Shown: positions 42,193 to 52,270, counted from the stretch's first letter. The stretch is 64,000 nt of DNA from DATGPD01 sp041398565 (GCA_041398565.1 JAWKUN010000002.1:1240001-1304000), one strand, 5' to 3'. Numbers and translations: made by a program. The notes: a model not told the origin generated them from the letters alone.

Positions 42193-44925
42193 ATGGCTGC
42201 CGGAAACGAATCGAGGGCGTCACGAGGATCGGTCGAGAAGCGGGCTGCGCTGTTGTCGCTCCGCGACCTGCTCGCGCACCTGAAGACCTCCGACGCGGAG
42301 AAGGTGCTTGGCCCTCGCGGCAAGCAGCTGCTGAACGACTCCCGCCGCCTCGAGGTGGACGTCGGCGCGCAGGCGAAGCTGACGAGGGGTTCCTTTCAGC
42401 TCCGCCTGTCGGATGCGGTGGCGACGCTCCGGCTGGCGGATTCCGCAAAAGCACGCCTCGCTCGGAGTTGCTCCCGGTGCACGCGTCCATGCGTGCACGT
42501 GGCCGCGGCGCTGCGCGTCGTCCTCGAGGACAAGCTGGCATTGGGCCTCGCGACGCCACCGTCGCCACGGACTCCTACCGAGACGCTCGGCGATGCGGAG
42601 CTGGTTGCGAGGGCGCTGGAAGATCGCGGCCAACGCGCTCGGGAAGAGCGCATGCAGGTGAGCTCTTCGGATCCGAAACAGCCGTGGACGACGTATGAGG
42701 TCACGAGCCGCGAGAGCGGCCGGAGCTACCGCGTGGCGTTGCGCGGACGCGAGCGCGGCGACTCCTACTGTTCGTGTCCCGACTTCCGCAAGAACACCTT
42801 GGGCACCTGCAAGCACATCCTGCGCGTGCTCGACAAGGTGAAGCGTCGCTTCAAGCAGAGCGAGCTCGCCCGGCCGTACCGGCGCAAGCGCGTCTCGCTG
42901 GGCATCGACTACGCCGGCGACTTGGCCTTTCGGTTGCGCTTGCCAGAGCACTGCCGCCCGGCGGTCGTCCGGCTCGCTCAGCCCTTCGAGCGCGTCCCGG
43001 TCGATGCCCGGCACGCGCTGAAGCTGCTCGAGACCGTGCGGCAGATCGAGCAGCTCGGTCACGAGGCAGTGATCTTCCCGGATGCCGAAGCGCTCCTCGA
43101 GGGGTTGCTCCTGCGCCACCGGCTGTCACGCATGTGCGCCGCGATCAGGAGCGACCCAGTCCGCCACCCGCTGCGCCGCTCGCTGCTGCGCGTGGAGCTG
43201 CTGCCTTACCAACTCGATGGCATCGCCTTCGCTGTCTCGGCGGGTCGCGCGGTTCTCGCCGACGACATGGGGCTCGGCAAGACCATCCAGGCGATCGGCG
43301 TGGCGGAGCTGCTGTCGCGCGGAGCCGACATCCGCCGCGTGCTGGTCGTGTGTCCGGCGTCGGTGAAGTCGCAGTGGGTCGGCGAGATCGAGCGGTTCTC
43401 CGGCCGCTCGGCCAAGACCATCGTCGGCCCCGCGGCGGGGCGCGCCGCGCAATACGGCGAGGACCAGTTCTTCACGGTCTGCAACTACGAGCAGGTGCTC
43501 CGCGATCTCACTGCGATCGAAGCGCAGTCGTGGGACCTGATCGTGCTCGACGAAGCGCAGCGCATCAAGAACTGGGAGGCGAAGACCGCGCGCGTCATCA
43601 AGACGCTCGAGTCGACGTTCGCGCTGGTCCTGACCGGGACCCCGCTCGAGAACCGCCTCGACGAGCTCTACTCGATCGTCGAGTTCATCGACGATCGCCG
43701 CCTCGGACCCGCGTTCCGCTTCTTCCACGCGCACCGCGTTGTCGACGAGAACGGCCGCGTGCTCGGCTTCAAGAACCTCGACAGGCTGCGCGCCACGTTG
43801 GCACCGGTCTTGTTGCGACGCACGCGTGACGAGGTCATGAAGCAGTTACCCGAGAGGTCGACCGAAATCGTGCGGGTCCAGCCGACGCAGGAGCAGCTGC
43901 AGCTTCACGACGGAGCGATGCAGGTCGTCGCGACCATCGTTCGCAAGGCCTGGCTGTCCGAGGTCGACCTGCTGCGGCTGCGGAAGGCGCTGCTGCTGTG
44001 TCGGATGGCGGCCGACAGCACATTCCTCGTGGACAAGGAGCGACCCGCGCACTCGAGCAAGCTAGGTCGGCTCGCGGAGCTCTTCGACGATCTGCTCGCC
44101 GAGGAAGGTCGCAAGATCATCGTGTTCTCCGAGTGGACCACCATGCTCGACGAGATCGAGTCCGTGCTTGCACCGAGGCTGCGCAAGGCGCGGGCGTCCT
44201 CGGTCCGCCTCGAGGGCAAGGTGCCGCAACAGAAGCGCCACGAGCTCGTGCGTCGGTTTCGCGACGATGCGACATGCCGCGTGTTCCTGACCACGAACGC
44301 CGGCGCCACGGGTCTGAATCTGCAAGTGGCCAATACGGTCGTGAACGTGGATCTGCCGTGGAACCCGGCGCTGCTCGAACAGCGCATCGGCCGCGCGCAT
44401 CGCCTCGGTCAGAAGCGTCCCGTGCAGGTGTTCGTGATGGTCACCGAGGGCACCATCGAGGAGAACATGCTCGGCACGCTGTCGGCGAAGCAGGAGCTGT
44501 TCCAGGCGGTGCTCGATCCCGATTCACGGATCGACGAGGTCGACCTGCACAGCGGGATGGAGGAGCTCAAGCGCCGCCTCGAAGTGCTGCTCGGCAAGAG
44601 GCCCGTGGCCCCGATCGACGAGAGCGAGAAGCAGCGCGTGAGGAGCGCAGTGGGGCGTCTCGGTGAGGAACACGTGCGCGTTGCGGAGGCTGGCGGCCGG
44701 ATGTTGGCCGCGGCGTTCGAGTTCCTCGGCGAGCTGCTCCCCGCGGGAGAGATCGCGGAGTCTGCTGGCGCCGACGGCAAAGTCTTGGAGGAGCTTCGCA
44801 GCCGGCTCACGCGGTGCATCGAGGAGGACGAAAACGGTCGCTTGCAGCTGACAGTGACGCTTCCCGACCGCGAGTCGCTGGACAAGCTGGCGAAGTCGCT
44901 GGCACAACTGTTGTTGTCGCGCTGA
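42193..44925 (+). CDS. SWIM zinc-finger SNF2-family helicase
   Basis: 910 residues from the ATG at 42193. A SWIM zinc finger is present: C193-S-C195 and C206-K-H208. The SNF2 motor follows: DDMGLGKT near 355-365, DEAQ box D453-Q456, LTGTPLENRLDEL, and in the second lobe IIVFSEWTTMLDEIE, TTNAGATGLNLQ and QRIGRAHRLGQ. It would move along or remodel DNA using ATP. SWIM-SNF2 proteins occur in bacteria both as chromosomal RapA/HepA relatives and as island genes; here it sits inside the tRNA-flanked segment, so a defence role is plausible. Confidence 0.92.
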   Translation: MAAGNESRASRGSVEKRAALLSLRDLLAHLKTSDAEKVLGPRGKQLLNDSRRLEVDVGAQAKLTRGSFQLRLSDAVATLRLADSAKARLARSCSRCTRPCVHVAAALRVVLEDKLALGLATPPSPRTPTETLGDAELVARALEDRGQRAREERMQVSSSDPKQPWTTYEVTSRESGRSYRVALRGRERGDSYCSCPDFRKNTLGTCKHILRVLDKVKRRFKQSELARPYRRKRVSLGIDYAGDLAFRLRLPEHCRPAVVRLAQPFERVPVDARHALKLLETVRQIEQLGHEAVIFPDAEALLEGLLLRHRLSRMCAAIRSDPVRHPLRRSLLRVELLPYQLDGIAFAVSAGRAVLADDMGLGKTIQAIGVAELLSRGADIRRVLVVCPASVKSQWVGEIERFSGRSAKTIVGPAAGRAAQYGEDQFFTVCNYEQVLRDLTAIEAQSWDLIVLDEAQRIKNWEAKTARVIKTLESTFALVLTGTPLENRLDELYSIVEFIDDRRLGPAFRFFHAHRVVDENGRVLGFKNLDRLRATLAPVLLRRTRDEVMKQLPERSTEIVRVQPTQEQLQLHDGAMQVVATIVRKAWLSEVDLLRLRKALLLCRMAADSTFLVDKERPAHSSKLGRLAELFDDLLAEEGRKIIVFSEWTTMLDEIESVLAPRLRKARASSVRLEGKVPQQKRHELVRRFRDDATCRVFLTTNAGATGLNLQVANTVVNVDLPWNPALLEQRIGRAHRLGQKRPVQVFVMVTEGTIEENMLGTLSAKQELFQAVLDPDSRIDEVDLHSGMEELKRRLEVLLGKRPVAPIDESEKQRVRSAVGRLGEEHVRVAEAGGRMLAAAFEFLGELLPAGEIAESAGADGKVLEELRSRLTRCIEEDENGRLQLTVTLPDRESLDKLAKSLAQLLLSR

Positions 44926-45015
44926 GGCCAGCTGCGGCAGGCGGGCTGGGACAATGCGTGTGGAGGGCGCGCATCAACCGTCGGCTGGGGGCGAGGAGGC
45001 GAGGACTGGACTGAG

Positions 45016-45044
45016 TTGACGCAGCCGGGCGTCTAGGATAGGAT
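45016..45044 (+). promoter_or_regulatory. Putative abiE promoter
   Basis: -35 TTGACG (45016-45021), 17-nt spacer, -10 TAGGAT (45039-45044). It is followed by ATTATCTACACT close to the start codon, where AbiEi-type antitoxins usually bind to repress their own operon. The remainder of the gap 44926-45059 holds no gene. Confidence 0.55.
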
Positions 45045-45059
45045 TATCTACACTTTCTA

Positions 45060-45692
45060 GTGATTGGTGTGAAATCTATCCAGACACCGGGCGATACTGC
45101 CCTCGACACGGCCGCGAAGACGTTCCGGCGCCATGGCGGCGTCCTGCGCACGATGCAGGCCGTCCGGCTCGGGATCCATCCGCGCACGCTTTACGCGATG
45201 CGCGATCGGGGGGACATCGAGCAACTGGCTCGCGGACTGTACCGGCTTAGTGACCTCCCACCGCTCGGCACGCCGGACCTGGTGACCGTGGCGAAGCGGG
45301 TGCCGTCCGGCGTGATCTGCCTGATCTCGGCGCTGTCGTTCCACGAGCTGACGACCGAGATACCGCACGAAGTGCACCTTGCCGTCGGTCGTGGTGCACA
45401 GGCGCCGCGGCTCGAGCATCCGCCGATCCGGGTCTACCGGTTCGGAGAGCGAGCCTTTCGCGAGGGAGTCGAGCGACACAAGGTCGACGGGATCGACGTC
45501 AAGGTCTACAGCCCCGCGAAGACCATCGCAGACTGCTTCAAGTTCCGGAACGTCGTCGGCATGGACGCGTGCATCGACGCGCTCAAGCAGTACCTGAAGA
45601 GCAAGCACGGCAACGTCGACGAGCTCCTGCGGTGCGCGGCGGTGTGCCGGGTCGCTGCCTTGATCCGACCGTACGTCGAGGCCCTCCTCTGA
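45060..45692 (+). CDS. abiEi: Type IV toxin-antitoxin AbiEi antitoxin
   Basis: 210 residues. An N-terminal winged helix (HGGVLRTMQAVRLGIHPRTLYAMRD split by a turn, then QLARGLYRL) and a C-terminal domain ending PAKTIADCFKFRNVVG match the AbiEi_4-type antitoxin, which represses the operon and neutralises AbiEii without binding it. GTG at 45060 is used; a second GTG at 45069 is equally possible. Its stop overlaps the toxin start (TGATG). Confidence 0.9.
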   Translation: MIGVKSIQTPGDTALDTAAKTFRRHGGVLRTMQAVRLGIHPRTLYAMRDRGDIEQLARGLYRLSDLPPLGTPDLVTVAKRVPSGVICLISALSFHELTTEIPHEVHLAVGRGAQAPRLEHPPIRVYRFGERAFREGVERHKVDGIDVKVYSPAKTIADCFKFRNVVGMDACIDALKQYLKSKHGNVDELLRCAAVCRVAALIRPYVEALL

Positions 45693-46618
45693 TGCCCCGC
45701 GGGGTCAAGAACATCGCCGCGTCGGTCAGGCAGCAGCTGCTCAACCGAGCGCATGCCACGAACCGGCCCTTCAACGAGATCTTGCAGCACTTCGCGATGG
45801 AGCGGTTCCTCTACCGGCTCGTGAAGTCGCCGCATGCGGACAGATTCGTGCTGAAGGGCGCCCTCATGATGCTGGTCTGGAAGGTGCCCATGTCGCGACC
45901 GACCATGGACATCGACCTGCTCGCTTATGTCGACAACGACATCGGCACGCTCGTCGACATCTGCAAGGCGATCTGCGGCCAGCCGGTCGAAGCAGACGGG
46001 ATGGCGTTCGATCCGGCTAGCGTCGAGGGTGGCCGAATCGCTGAGGATGCCGAGTACCATGGTGTCCGCGTCCGGTTCCGCGCCAACTTGGGGACCGCTC
46101 GCGTACTGATGCAGCTCGACATTGGATTCGGCGATCAGGTCGTGCCACGGCCCGAGATGGCCGAGTACCCGACGCTGCTATCGCTGCCGGCTCCGCGAGT
46201 GCGTGGCTACACACGCGACAGCGTCGTCGCCGAGAAGTTCCACGCGATGGTCAAGCGTGGCCAGCTCAACAGCAGGATGCGGGACTTCTTCGACATCTGG
46301 TTGCTGTCGCGCCAGTTCGCGTTCGACGGGGCTGTGCTCGCCGAGGCGATCCGCACGACATTCCAGAACCGCGACCACGTGATCCCAGCAGAACCGGTGG
46401 CCCTGACCGCCGAGTTCGCGCGAGATGATCTGAAGCGCAAGCAGTGGCAGGCATTCGTCCGCAAGAGCCGCATCGACGGTGTTCCAGCCGACTTCGCCGA
46501 GGTAGTACGGTGTGTGAGCGAGTTTCTGATACCGGTGGTCGAGGCCCTGGCCGCCGGTCAGGTCTTCGACAACTCGTGGGCGGTGCCGGGACCCTGGCGA
46601 CCACGCGCAGTCGAGTAG
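45692..46618 (+). CDS. abiEii: AbiEii nucleotidyltransferase toxin
   Basis: 308 residues. The DNA polymerase beta-like nucleotidyltransferase motif is intact: FVLKGALMM, then RPTMDIDLL with D73 and D75. KFHAMVKRGQLNSRMRDFFD in the C-terminal half is also typical of the family. AbiEii toxins add nucleotides to tRNA or use GTP to stop growth during phage infection. The gene is coupled to abiEi and the pair should be functional. Confidence 0.92.
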   Translation: MPRGVKNIAASVRQQLLNRAHATNRPFNEILQHFAMERFLYRLVKSPHADRFVLKGALMMLVWKVPMSRPTMDIDLLAYVDNDIGTLVDICKAICGQPVEADGMAFDPASVEGGRIAEDAEYHGVRVRFRANLGTARVLMQLDIGFGDQVVPRPEMAEYPTLLSLPAPRVRGYTRDSVVAEKFHAMVKRGQLNSRMRDFFDIWLLSRQFAFDGAVLAEAIRTTFQNRDHVIPAEPVALTAEFARDDLKRKQWQAFVRKSRIDGVPADFAEVVRCVSEFLIPVVEALAAGQVFDNSWAVPGPWRPRAVE

Positions 46619-46630
46619 CCGACCCGGGCA

Positions 46631-49155
46631 ATGGCGATGAGTGGCGAGCGCGAGAAACTCGAAGCGCAGCTGAGGCAGGAGGAGGCCCGGCTCGCACAGC
46701 TCTCGCGTGAGAAGGCTGATGCTCGGGGGCGCGTAGACCGGCTGCGGGCGGATCTGACGAGGCTGTCGGGCCCAGATGTGCTTCCGCCAATCGCATCGAC
46801 AGAGTCGGCCGGCAACATGACGCCAGCTGACAAGATCGCCTTGTTCCGGCGGCTGTTCCGCGGGCGAGACGACGTCTACCCGCGGCTTTGGATCAACGCG
46901 AAGAAGGACAAGCGCGGCTACTCGCCGGCATGCGCGAACGAGTTGTCCGCGGCGTCTGCGAGAAGCCCAGGGTGAAGTGCGGCGAATGCCCGAACCAGGC
47001 GTTCCTGCCTGTCGACGACGGTGTCGTCCGCGACCACCTCCAGGGTCGCCACATCATCGGTGTCTACCCCTTGCTCGCCGACGAGACCTGCTGGCTGCTC
47101 GCGGTCGACTTCGACAAGGATGGCTGGCACGACGACGTCGCGGCGTTCAAAGAGACCTGTGCGAACATCGGGGTGCCGGTCGCGGTGGAGCGGTCGCGGT
47201 CAGGCAACGGGGCGCACGCCTGGTTCTTCTTCGACAGCCCCGTGCCGGCGGGGGTGGCGCGGAGAATGGGGTGCTACGTCATCACGGAGACCATGGCGCG
47301 GCGCCACCAGCTGCGGTTGTCGTCCTACGATCGGCTGTTTCCGAACCAGGACACGATGCCGCGCGGAGGCTTCGGCAACCTGATCGCGCTACCGTTGCAG
47401 CACGAAGCGCGGAGGGCCGGCCACACGTTGTTCGTGGACGATCGATTGGTCCCGATTCCGGATCAGTGGGGCTTCCTGGCAGCGCAGCCGCGTATCGCTG
47501 CATCGCGTGTCGACGAACTGGCCCGCCAGGCTACCGAACGCGGACAGGTGATCGGGACTTGCGTCGTCGATGCGGGCAGCGAGGACGATCGCGAACCATG
47601 GCGCGTACCCGTGGTGCGCACCGACCGGTTCCCGCGAATCGAATGCCAACTGCCGGGCAGCGTGCGGGCGGTGATCGCGCAGCAGCTCTTCGTCGAGAAG
47701 GCCGGCTTGCCGTCGCCGTTGCTGAACCAGATCAAGAGGCTCGCCACCTTCTCGAATCCCGAGTTCTACAAGAAGCAGGCGATGCGGTTGTCCACGGCGA
47801 CGACGCCGCGCCTGATCGGGTGTGCCGAAGAGACGTCGGTACACATCGGGCTGCCTCGAGGTTGTCGACAGGCGCTCGAGGACCTCTTGCGGCACTACGG
47901 CGTCGAGCTCGCGGTGGAGGACAAGCGCCAGGATGGCACTGAACTCGTCGCCGAGTTCCGGGGTGAGCTGGTGCCCGAGCAGCAAGCTGCTGCTCGGGCG
48001 TTGCTCGACCAGGAAATCGGAGTCTTCGTGGCGCCTCCGGGATCCGGCAAGACCGTCGTCGGGGCGTACGTGATCGCTGCTCGGAAGCGCAGCACCCTGG
48101 TGCTGGTCCATCGCAACCAGCTGCTCGACCAGTGGCGAAATCAACTCGCCGCGTTCCTGGGCCTCGATCTGCGACACGTCGGGCAGATCGGAGGCGGCAA
48201 GCGAAAGGTGACCGGCAGCCTGGACGTGGCCATGCTGCAGAGTCTGGTCCGACGCGACGAGGTCGACCCGATCGTCGCAAACTACGGCCACGTTGTCGTC
48301 GACGAATGTCACCACGTGTCCGCCGTGTCGTTCGAGCGCGTCATGCGATCTGTGCACGCCCGCTTCGTCACCGGACTGACGGCGACACCACGTCGACGGG
48401 ACGGACACCATCCGATCCTCGAGTTCCAGCTCGGCCCGGTGCGCCACGCGATCGATTCGAAGCTCCGTGCGGCGCGCCGCTTGTTCGAGCATCGGTTGAT
48501 CGTCCGCGAGACGACCTTTCGCCTCGAGGATCGACCGACCATGCCTCCCATCCAGGAGATCTACCGGTTGCTCGCGGAGGACGAGTCTCGCAACCGGATG
48601 ATCATCGACGACGTGCTGCAGGCCCTCGAGGAGAAGTGGTCGCCGATCGTGCTGACCGAGCGGCGTGACCACCTGGAGTTCCTGGTCGAGGAGATCCAGG
48701 GAGCGGCACGCAACCTCATCGTGCTGCGCGGAGGCATGGGGCTACGGCAGCGCCGCGAACTGGGTGCGCAGTTGGCGGCGATTCCTCCGGACGAAGAGCG
48801 CCTCCTGATCGCAACCGGCAAGTTCATCGGTGAGGGCTTCGACGACGCTCGCCTCGACACCTTGTTCTTGACCATGCCGGTCTCCTGGAAGGGAACGCTC
48901 GTGCAGTACGCCGGTCGACTGCACCGCGCGCTGGCGGGCAAGAACGAGGTCCGCGTCTTCGACTACGTCGATCGTCAGGTGCCGATGCTGGCCAGGATGT
49001 TCACGCGTCGCGAAGCGGGGTATCGATCGATGGGCTACGAGTCGAGCGAGCCGTCGTCGGCTCAGAATGAGCATCGACGGCTCGTGGTCGAGTACGACGA
49101 CCTGACGGACACCGACGCGGGTGACGGCAACTGGGACGTCGACGATGTTCAGTAG
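46631..49155 (+). pseudogene. TOTE-type archaeo-eukaryotic primase fused to SF2 helicase, frameshifted
   Basis: The N-terminus (coiled coil, then ADKIALFRRLFRGRDDVYPR and KKDKRGYSPACANE) is in one frame to about 46942. The rest continues in another frame from VRGVCEKPRVKCGECPNQAF. A single missing base near 46943-46946 explains this; adding one restores a continuous protein of about 840 residues. The AEP domain has AVDFDKDGW and RSGNGAHAWFF; the helicase has PPGSGKT and VVDECHHV. Primase-helicase fusions of this kind are named for TOTE conflict systems. As written the gene is broken unless the shift is a sequence error or translation reinitiates, since the remaining frame still keeps most catalytic motifs. 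Confidence 0.83.
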
Positions 49156-49169
49156 GCGGCGGCCGTGAC

Positions 49170-49363
49170 TGACCCCGAAACCGTCCTGTTGACACCGTTT
49201 CCCGCGAGATTCGTGAGACTCTTGAGATTGTTGAGACGCTCCGTAACCTGCTGGAACCGCGAGTACTCGTGCGCTCTCAACACCTTGCGCGCGCTACCCG
49301 TCGGACGCGCCGGGTGAGATGGGGTGCAGGGGGTCGGAGGTTCAAATCCTCTCGCTCCGACCA
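49170..49363. repeat. Attachment module copy 2, ending in an identical 46-bp tRNA-Pro 3' half
   Basis: Positions 49318-49363 are identical to 41187-41232. The 148 bp before it start with the same TGACCCCGAAAC, share CGAGATTCG-GAGAC at the same offset and then drift. The two modules are in the same orientation and bracket the DUF2293-SNF2-AbiE-TOTE segment, so they read as attL/attR of one integrated unit or as junctions of stacked units. Confidence 0.82.
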
Positions 49364-49574
49364 CTACTCACTAGTTGATAGTGGTTTGCGTCGGTCTTGC
49401 AGGGCGGCGAAATTCGAGGCGAAACGCCCGACTACCAGTTTACTCGTCGAGGGAGCGGTTTCGGCCCCAGCGTCGCGAGTAGCGACAACGACTTACGACC
49501 GTTGAACCACCGACCCCCTGCCGGGTTCGCAGAGGCCAACCTGGTGCTGGAGTGGCAGTGACGGGTGCGACACC

Positions 49575-49613
49575 TTGGCGGGTGCTGCGAGTTGATTGGC
49601 GGGGGCTGCTAGT
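49575..49613. promoter_or_regulatory. AraC-type tandem operator upstream of the araC gene
   Basis: Two 18-bp half-sites in direct repeat, 21 bp apart: TTGGCGGGTGCTGCGAGT and TTGGCGGGGGCTGCTAGT. They lie 118 bp before the regulator start. The surrounding gap 49364-49731 shows nothing else recognisable. Confidence 0.6.
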
Positions 49614-49731
49614 GCGCTCGGGCAGAGCTGCGCTAGGCTCGAACCACAAGTTCTGATCGGCTCGGGCTCCGCGTTGGCGAAGCGATGTCCGTGGCTCCCG
49701 AGCTGGTCACATCTGTGTTCGCGAGCATGCC

Positions 49732-50739
49732 ATGGACGACCGCTTCCAGATCTCGGACCTGATCCTGCAACTCCTCGAGGACCACGGCGTTTCCTCGCGC
49801 GTCCTCGCGGTGAGCGCGGGTTTGCCACGCGGGTTCTTCGAACAGGACCGGATCCTGGTCACGACGCGCGAGTTGTTCGCGGTCTGGCGGGCGGTAGGCG
49901 AGTTGAGCGACGATCCTGCGATCGGTCTGAAGATCGGCGCGGAACCGCGATTGGAGCGTTACGACTCGGTTGCGATCGCTGCCGTCTGCAGCCGGTCGCT
50001 TCGCGACGCCCTGGACCGCATGGCCCGGTTCAAGCAGTTGTTCTGCCCGGAGGAACTGCGAGTCTCGACCCGCGGCGACGAAGCGTCGGTGAAGTTCGTG
50101 TTCCTCGAAGCGACCGACGACGAACCCGATGTTCTGGTGGACCTGGTCCTGTCCAGGATCTGCGCCATCGCACGGCGCGGGAGCGAACGGATCAAGGGGT
50201 CCCTGCGCCTCGAACTCAAGCGACCGACCCGCGAGCGCAAGCTCCTCGAGGGGCACTTCGGCTGCCGGGTCCGGTTCGGCTGTGAGAGCAACGCGATCAT
50301 CTTCCGCAAGTCCGACCTCGATGTTCCCTTCGTGACCCACAATCGCGAATTGCTGACTGCTGTCCTTGGTCAGCTGGAGAAGGAGCTCGATGCGAGCTCC
50401 CGTGGCAAGGGGATAGGGGAGCAGGTCACGTCGGCGTTGATGCGCTCTCTCGCGGGGAGGCGGCCGAGTCTTCCGGACGTGGCCGAAGACCTTGGCATGA
50501 GCACCCGGACTCTGCAGCGCCGCCTTCGGGAAGCCGGGTTGTCGTTCCAGAAGCAGGTCGAGAACGCGCGCCGTGAACTTGCGCAGCACTACCTGGTCAA
50601 CACGAGCGTCGAGCTGAAGCAGGCCGCCTACCTGCTCGGCTTCGAAGACTCGAACTCGTTCTTCCGCGCCTTCCAATCGTGGGAGGGGACGACGCCCGGC
50701 GATTGGCGCGCGCAGTATCAGCAGGCTTCGGCGGTATGA
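49732..50739 (+). CDS. AraC-family transcriptional regulator
   Basis: 335 residues from the ATG at 49732. The N-terminal ~200 residues resemble the arabinose-binding-type sensor domain of OruR-like AraC regulators (GLPRGFFEQDRILVTTRELF, LSDDPAIGLKIG). The C-terminal double HTH is clear: PSLPDVAEDLGMSTRTLQRRL and LKQAAYLLGFEDSNSFFRAF, ending GTTPGDWR. Four matching direct-repeat operators (before this gene, the AKR gene and both cupin genes) point to its regulon. Confidence 0.93.
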   Translation: MDDRFQISDLILQLLEDHGVSSRVLAVSAGLPRGFFEQDRILVTTRELFAVWRAVGELSDDPAIGLKIGAEPRLERYDSVAIAAVCSRSLRDALDRMARFKQLFCPEELRVSTRGDEASVKFVFLEATDDEPDVLVDLVLSRICAIARRGSERIKGSLRLELKRPTRERKLLEGHFGCRVRFGCESNAIIFRKSDLDVPFVTHNRELLTAVLGQLEKELDASSRGKGIGEQVTSALMRSLAGRRPSLPDVAEDLGMSTRTLQRRLREAGLSFQKQVENARRELAQHYLVNTSVELKQAAYLLGFEDSNSFFRAFQSWEGTTPGDWRAQYQQASAV

Positions 50740-50753
50740 GCGAGGAATCGATC

Positions 50754-51140
50754 ATGACCACATGGAACGCTGACGAGCTTCGCCTGATCGTCGATGCAGA
50801 CGACTTGCACGTCTCGCCGTTGCGCGAGGATGGCAGAACCTATGGGACGCCGACATGGATCTGGTCGGTGGCCGTGGACGGCGCGCTGTACGTCCGGGCA
50901 TACAACGGGACCGAATCGAGTTGGTATCAGGCCGCGATCGCGCAGGGCGCTGGCCGGATCGCGGCAGCCGGAATGACGAAGGACGTCGCGTTCGAGGTGG
51001 CGGGCTCGGCGGTCCAGGACCGCGTCGACGATGCCTACCGGACGAAGTACGCGGGCAGCCCGTACCTCGCGGCGATGATCGGCGAGCGCGCCCGCGCCGC
51101 GACCGTCAGGGTGACTCCCAGAAGTAGCCCGGCGACCTGA
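50754..51140 (+). CDS. DUF2255-family protein
   Basis: 128 residues from the ATG at 50754, which has GAGGAA 6 nt upstream; an in-frame ATG at 50736 overlaps the regulator stop. The family pattern is strong: ADDLHVSPLREDG, TYGTPTWIWSVAVDGALYVRAYNG, SSWYQAA, and a final SPYLAAMIGERARAATVRV. It is a small split-barrel-like cytoplasmic protein, often next to oxidoreductases; the function is not established. It is probably co-transcribed with araC. Confidence 0.85.
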   Translation: MTTWNADELRLIVDADDLHVSPLREDGRTYGTPTWIWSVAVDGALYVRAYNGTESSWYQAAIAQGAGRIAAAGMTKDVAFEVAGSAVQDRVDDAYRTKYAGSPYLAAMIGERARAATVRVTPRSSPAT

Positions 51141-51181
51141 GTTCCGCGCATCGATGGGCGAGGGGACGATCGGCGGGTGAA

Positions 51182-51220
51182 GTGGCGCGTTCGGCAGGTC
51201 GTTTGGCGCGCGATGCGAGT
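51182..51220. promoter_or_regulatory. AraC-type tandem operator upstream of the AKR gene
   Basis: Half-sites GTGGCGCGTTCGGCAGGT and TTGGCGCGCGATGCGAGT, 21 bp apart, 127 bp before the aldo/keto reductase start codon. Same design as the site upstream of the regulator. Confidence 0.6.
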
Positions 51221-51346
51221 GTCGTTCGCGAGGGGGCGGTCTAGTCTCTGTTCTGTGACCCGAACGGCGACCAAGTCGGGACGGATCGGGATGCGACGAC
51301 TCATCTGCTACCCAATGACCGGCCCGCGTGCCGGCAAGGACACCCC

Positions 51347-52213
51347 ATGATCCTGCAAGAATCCTACACCCTGTCGAACGGCGTCGAGATCCCCAAGCTG
51401 GGCCTCGGCACCTGGATGATCCCCAACGAGGCCGTCGCGCAGGCGGTCGTGGACGCGGTCGCGCTGGGCTACCGCCACATTGACACCGCGCAGGCCTATC
51501 AGAACGAGGCCGGCGTCGGCGACGGCATCCGCATCTGCGGCGTGCCGCGCGAGCAGCTCTTCCTGACGACCAAGCTCGCCGCCGAGGTCAAGTCCTACGA
51601 CGACGCCATGAAGTCGATCGACGGCTCACTGAAGGCGCTGGGACTCGAGGTCATCGACATGATGATCATCCACAGCCCGCAGCCGTGGATGCAGTTCGGC
51701 GCCGAGGACCGATTCTTCGAGGGTAACCGCGAAGCGTGGCGTGCACTCGAGGACGCATACAAGGCCGGCAAGCTCCGGGCGATCGGCGTATCGAACTTCA
51801 CCGAGGTCGACCTCGACAACCTCCTCGGGTCGTGCACGGTGAAGCCGATGGTGAACCAGATCCTGGCGCACATCAGCAACACTCCGTCGAAGCTGATCCA
51901 GTACACGCAGGACAAGGGCATCCTGGTCGAGGCCTACTCGCCGATCGCCCACGGCGAGCTGCTGAAGAACGAGGCCGTGACCGCGATGGCCGCGAAGTAC
52001 GGCGTGTCGGTGGCACAGCTGTCGATCCGGTACGACCTTCAACTCGGTCTGCTGCCGCTGCCCAAGACCGCGAACCCAGCCCACATGAGGGACAACGCCG
52101 GTGTGGACTTCGCCATCTCGGAAGCGGACATGGAAGTCTTGAAGGGCCTACCGCAGATCGAGGACTACGGAGAGGCAAGGGGTATGCCCGTGTTCGGCGG
52201 CAAGCTGTCCTGA
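51347..52213 (+). CDS. Aldo/keto reductase
   Basis: 288 residues. The NADPH-dependent AKR fold is complete, with the catalytic tetrad D46, Y51, K76 and H109 in HIDTAQAYQNE, TTKL and IIHSPQP. RAIGVSNF and the cofactor-binding end (LPLPKTANPAHM) are present. It would reduce small aldehydes or ketones; the close match to 2,5-diketo-gluconate reductase-type enzymes does not fix the substrate. It is preceded by its own AraC-type operator. Confidence 0.94.
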   Translation: MILQESYTLSNGVEIPKLGLGTWMIPNEAVAQAVVDAVALGYRHIDTAQAYQNEAGVGDGIRICGVPREQLFLTTKLAAEVKSYDDAMKSIDGSLKALGLEVIDMMIIHSPQPWMQFGAEDRFFEGNREAWRALEDAYKAGKLRAIGVSNFTEVDLDNLLGSCTVKPMVNQILAHISNTPSKLIQYTQDKGILVEAYSPIAHGELLKNEAVTAMAAKYGVSVAQLSIRYDLQLGLLPLPKTANPAHMRDNAGVDFAISEADMEVLKGLPQIEDYGEARGMPVFGGKLS

Positions 52214-52270
52214 GTGTGGCGATGCGGCAGCGAACCGGCCTTCGGAGTGCTCGAGATCAGGGGCTGGGAG

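Noticed and set aside
41038..49363. Integrase gene for the tRNA-flanked segment
   Set aside because: No protein with a tyrosine or serine recombinase signature is visible anywhere in the window.
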